NCBI GenBank assembly: GCA_025456105.1
Contig: JALOLG010000102.1
Coordinates: forward strand, 1-6,171
Length of the DNA: 6,171 nucleotides
Direction: 5' to 3'
DNA from: Ilumatobacteraceae bacterium
GTDB taxonomy: Bacteria > Actinomycetota > Acidimicrobiia > Acidimicrobiales > Ilumatobacteraceae
Below are positions 4,800-6,171 of the stretch, in pieces (positions within the stretch are counted from its first letter, which is position 1; the number at the start of each line of letters is the position of its first letter). The notes under the pieces were generated by a model. That model ran no database searches, was not told the origin of the DNA, and saw only the letters and a program-made list of their open reading frames with translations. The position numbers and the translations under genes were made by a program.

Positions 4800-6171
4800 G
4801 CGGGCTCGACTCTACGGGGCGTGGTGGCACGGCGTGCTGCTCGGTCTCCTGGCGACCATGGCCGGCCTGGCCGTTGGCGAGCTCGTCGCCGGGCTCGCAC
4901 GGTCGGCGTCGTCGGCGGTGCTCCCGGTGGGTCAGGAGGTCATCGACCGGGTGCCGCCGTGGCTGAAGGACTGGGCGATCGACACCTTCGGCACCGCCGA
5001 CAAGGCGGTCCTGGTGGTCGGCACGATCGTGGTGCTCGGCATCATCGGCTCGCTGGTCGGCATCCTGACCGTGCGCGGGCACCTCGGCCCGGCCGTGCTG
5101 CTCACCGTCGTGGTCGGCCTCGTCGGGGTGTCAGCCGTGCTGGCACGGCCGGCGCCCAGCCTGGTGCGGTTGCTCCCTGCGATCCTCGGCACCGCGACCA
5201 GCGTGCTCGTGCTGGTGCTGCTCGCGCCGCGCCCTGCCGACGGCACCGACGACACCGCGCCGGCCGGCGACCGGCGGCGCTTCGTGATCGCGGGGCTGGC
5301 GACGGCAGCCGTGGCGCTCGTCGCGGGCGTCGTGGGGCGGCGGCTGCAGGGGCGGTTCGAGGTCGACGACGAGCGCGAGGCGCTGGCATTGCCAGGCGCC
5401 GACCCGGCGCCCGTCCCCGTCGACGCCGAGCTGCCCGTCGCGGGCCTGACCCCCTTCATCACGCCCAACGACCGCTTCTACCGGATCGACACGGCGCTCC
5501 GAGTGCCCCAGGTGCGCGCCGCGGAGTGGCGCCTCCGGGTGCACGGCATGGTCGACCGCGAGCTCGAGCTGACGCTCGACGACCTGTTCGACCGCCCGGT
5601 GGTCGAGCGCGTGATCACGCTCTCGTGCGTGTCGAACGAGGTGGGCGGCGATCTCGTGGGCAACGCGGCGTGGCGAGGCGTCCTGCTCGCCGACGTGCTC
5701 CGCGAGGCCGGGGTGCAGGATGGGGCCGAGCAGCTGGTGAGTCGGTCGACCGACGGGTGGACCTGCGGCACGCCGGTGGGCGCCGTGCTCGACGGTCGCG
5801 ATGCGATGCTCGCCTTCGGGATGAACGGCGAGCCGCTGCCAGCCCGCCACGGGTACCCCGTGCGGATGGTGGTGCCCGGGCTGTTCGGCTACGTGTCGGC
5901 GACGAAGTGGGTCACCGACGTCGAGCTGACCACCTGGGACGCGTTCGATGCGTACTGGGTGCCCCGCGGCTGGGCGAAGCAGGCGCCCGTGAAGACGATG
6001 ACGCGCATCGATCGTCCCCGTCGGGGCTCGGTGCCGGGTGGCCCCTACGACGTGGGTGGGGTGGCGTGGGCGGTGCACCGTGGGTTGGGCTCGGTCGAGG
6101 TGCGGATCGACGGCAGGTCGTGGCAGGAGGCCGAGCTCGCCGGCGTGCCGTCGGACGACACGTGGCGGCAG
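4798..6171 (+). CDS. Membrane-anchored sulfite-oxidase-family molybdopterin oxidoreductase, 3'-truncated by window edge
   Basis: The frame is open from ATG 4798 to the window end (458 codons, no stop). What is seen: four hydrophobic segments at about residues 11-34, 70-92, 97-116 and 122-143; a cytoplasmic-looking loop ending in D158-RRRFVI; a fifth segment at about 162-180; then a soluble catalytic domain. That domain has TPNDRFYR (222-229), VHG (248-250), the expected molybdenum-ligating Cys277 in TLSCVSNEVGG, WTCGTPV (321-327), and HGYPVRMVVPG followed by KWV (351-371). The Mo-co dimerisation domain starts near 395 (VAWAVHRG, VEVRIDG) and is cut off. Known of the family: these enzymes bind one molybdopterin cofactor and do oxygen-atom transfer on sulfur or similar substrates. 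The topology places the catalytic domain outside the membrane. Actinobacterial relatives with five helices are known. The substrate cannot be told. No Shine-Dalgarno is seen. TAGACC at 4785-4790 is a weak -10 candidate, and an in-frame GTG at 4792 is an alternative start. The first codon overlaps that of the LOG gene. Confidence 0.9.
   Translation, partial: MRARLYGAWWHGVLLGLLATMAGLAVGELVAGLARSASSAVLPVGQEVIDRVPPWLKDWAIDTFGTADKAVLVVGTIVVLGIIGSLVGILTVRGHLGPAVLLTVVVGLVGVSAVLARPAPSLVRLLPAILGTATSVLVLVLLAPRPADGTDDTAPAGDRRRFVIAGLATAAVALVAGVVGRRLQGRFEVDDEREALALPGADPAPVPVDAELPVAGLTPFITPNDRFYRIDTALRVPQVRAAEWRLRVHGMVDRELELTLDDLFDRPVVERVITLSCVSNEVGGDLVGNAAWRGVLLADVLREAGVQDGAEQLVSRSTDGWTCGTPVGAVLDGRDAMLAFGMNGEPLPARHGYPVRMVVPGLFGYVSATKWVTDVELTTWDAFDAYWVPRGWAKQAPVKTMTRIDRPRRGSVPGGPYDVGGVAWAVHRGLGSVEVRIDGRSWQEAELAGVPSDDTWRQ
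4809..4814 (-). promoter_or_regulatory. Putative -10 box for the LOG-family gene
   Basis: On the minus strand this reads TAGAGT, nine bases before the ATG at 4799, again predicting an almost leaderless mRNA. It lies inside codons 4-6 of the divergent molybdoenzyme. No -35 or Shine-Dalgarno is apparent. Confidence 0.4.

Noticed and set aside
5134..5149. Inverted repeat GCCGTGC-TG-GCACGGC as a hairpin or operator
   Set aside because: It lies within the third hydrophobic segment of the molybdoenzyme. Short GC-rich palindromes of this size are expected by chance, and nothing follows that looks like a terminator.
5131..6078. 315-residue minus-strand open frame opposite the molybdoenzyme
   Set aside because: Histidine/arginine-rich and motif-free. 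The plus frame, open to the window edge, contains the molybdenum-ligand cysteine region and transmembrane helices.
1..6171. Mobile element, CRISPR array, tRNA/rRNA or defence cassette
   Set aside because: No transposase or integrase motif, terminal repeats, regularly spaced repeats or RNA-gene sequence was seen. Composition is uniform and genes fill nearly all the sequence.

Overview
The window is an ordinary-looking, extremely gene-dense piece of a very high-GC chromosome. Seven genes occupy all but about 40 bases. Codon third positions are almost all G or C, lysine is nearly absent from several proteins, and GTG starts are used. The DNA glycosylase closely resembles, from memory, the mycobacterial Nei1 type. 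The promoters look leaderless, and the last gene has an actinobacterial architecture. I infer an actinobacterium, possibly of the Acidimicrobiia, but the class-level guess is weak.

Layout. Positions 2-703 (+) hold the C-terminal two thirds of a GlcE-like FAD-binding subunit of glycolate oxidase. It overlaps by 8 bases a lysine-free APH-fold phosphotransferase (696-1592, +). Converging on that gene is a Fpg/Nei-family DNA glycosylase (1601-2407, -). A 29-base divergent promoter region (2408-2436) separates it from a GlcF-like iron-sulfur subunit (2437-3588, +). GlcF shares an ATGA overlap with a 62-residue helical protein of unknown function (3585-3773, +). A long LOG-family protein (3777-4799, -) converges on that with a 3-base gap. 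Its start codon physically overlaps that of a membrane-anchored sulfite-oxidase-family molybdoenzyme (4798 to the window end, +). That gene has no stop codon inside the window.

How the genes fit together. GlcE and GlcF normally form one complex with GlcD, oxidising glycolate or a similar 2-hydroxy acid to the 2-keto acid at the membrane. Here their genes are split by the phosphotransferase and the oppositely oriented glycosylase, so the two subunits probably come from separate transcripts. The remaining genes are concerned with base-excision repair, nucleotide or cytokinin-like metabolism and extracytoplasmic redox chemistry. They have no obvious pathway link to glycolate oxidation.

The points most worth a second look are: two opposed -10-like boxes sharing a TA step between nei and glcF; a Cys-to-His change in the glycosylase zinc finger; a five-helix molybdoenzyme with an internal twin-arginine motif before its last helix, suggesting mixed Sec/Tat insertion; N- and C-terminal extensions on the LOG protein; and start codons overlapping in a CATG tetranucleotide. 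I see no mobile element, RNA gene, CRISPR array or defence system, and no convincing evidence of a new multi-gene system.
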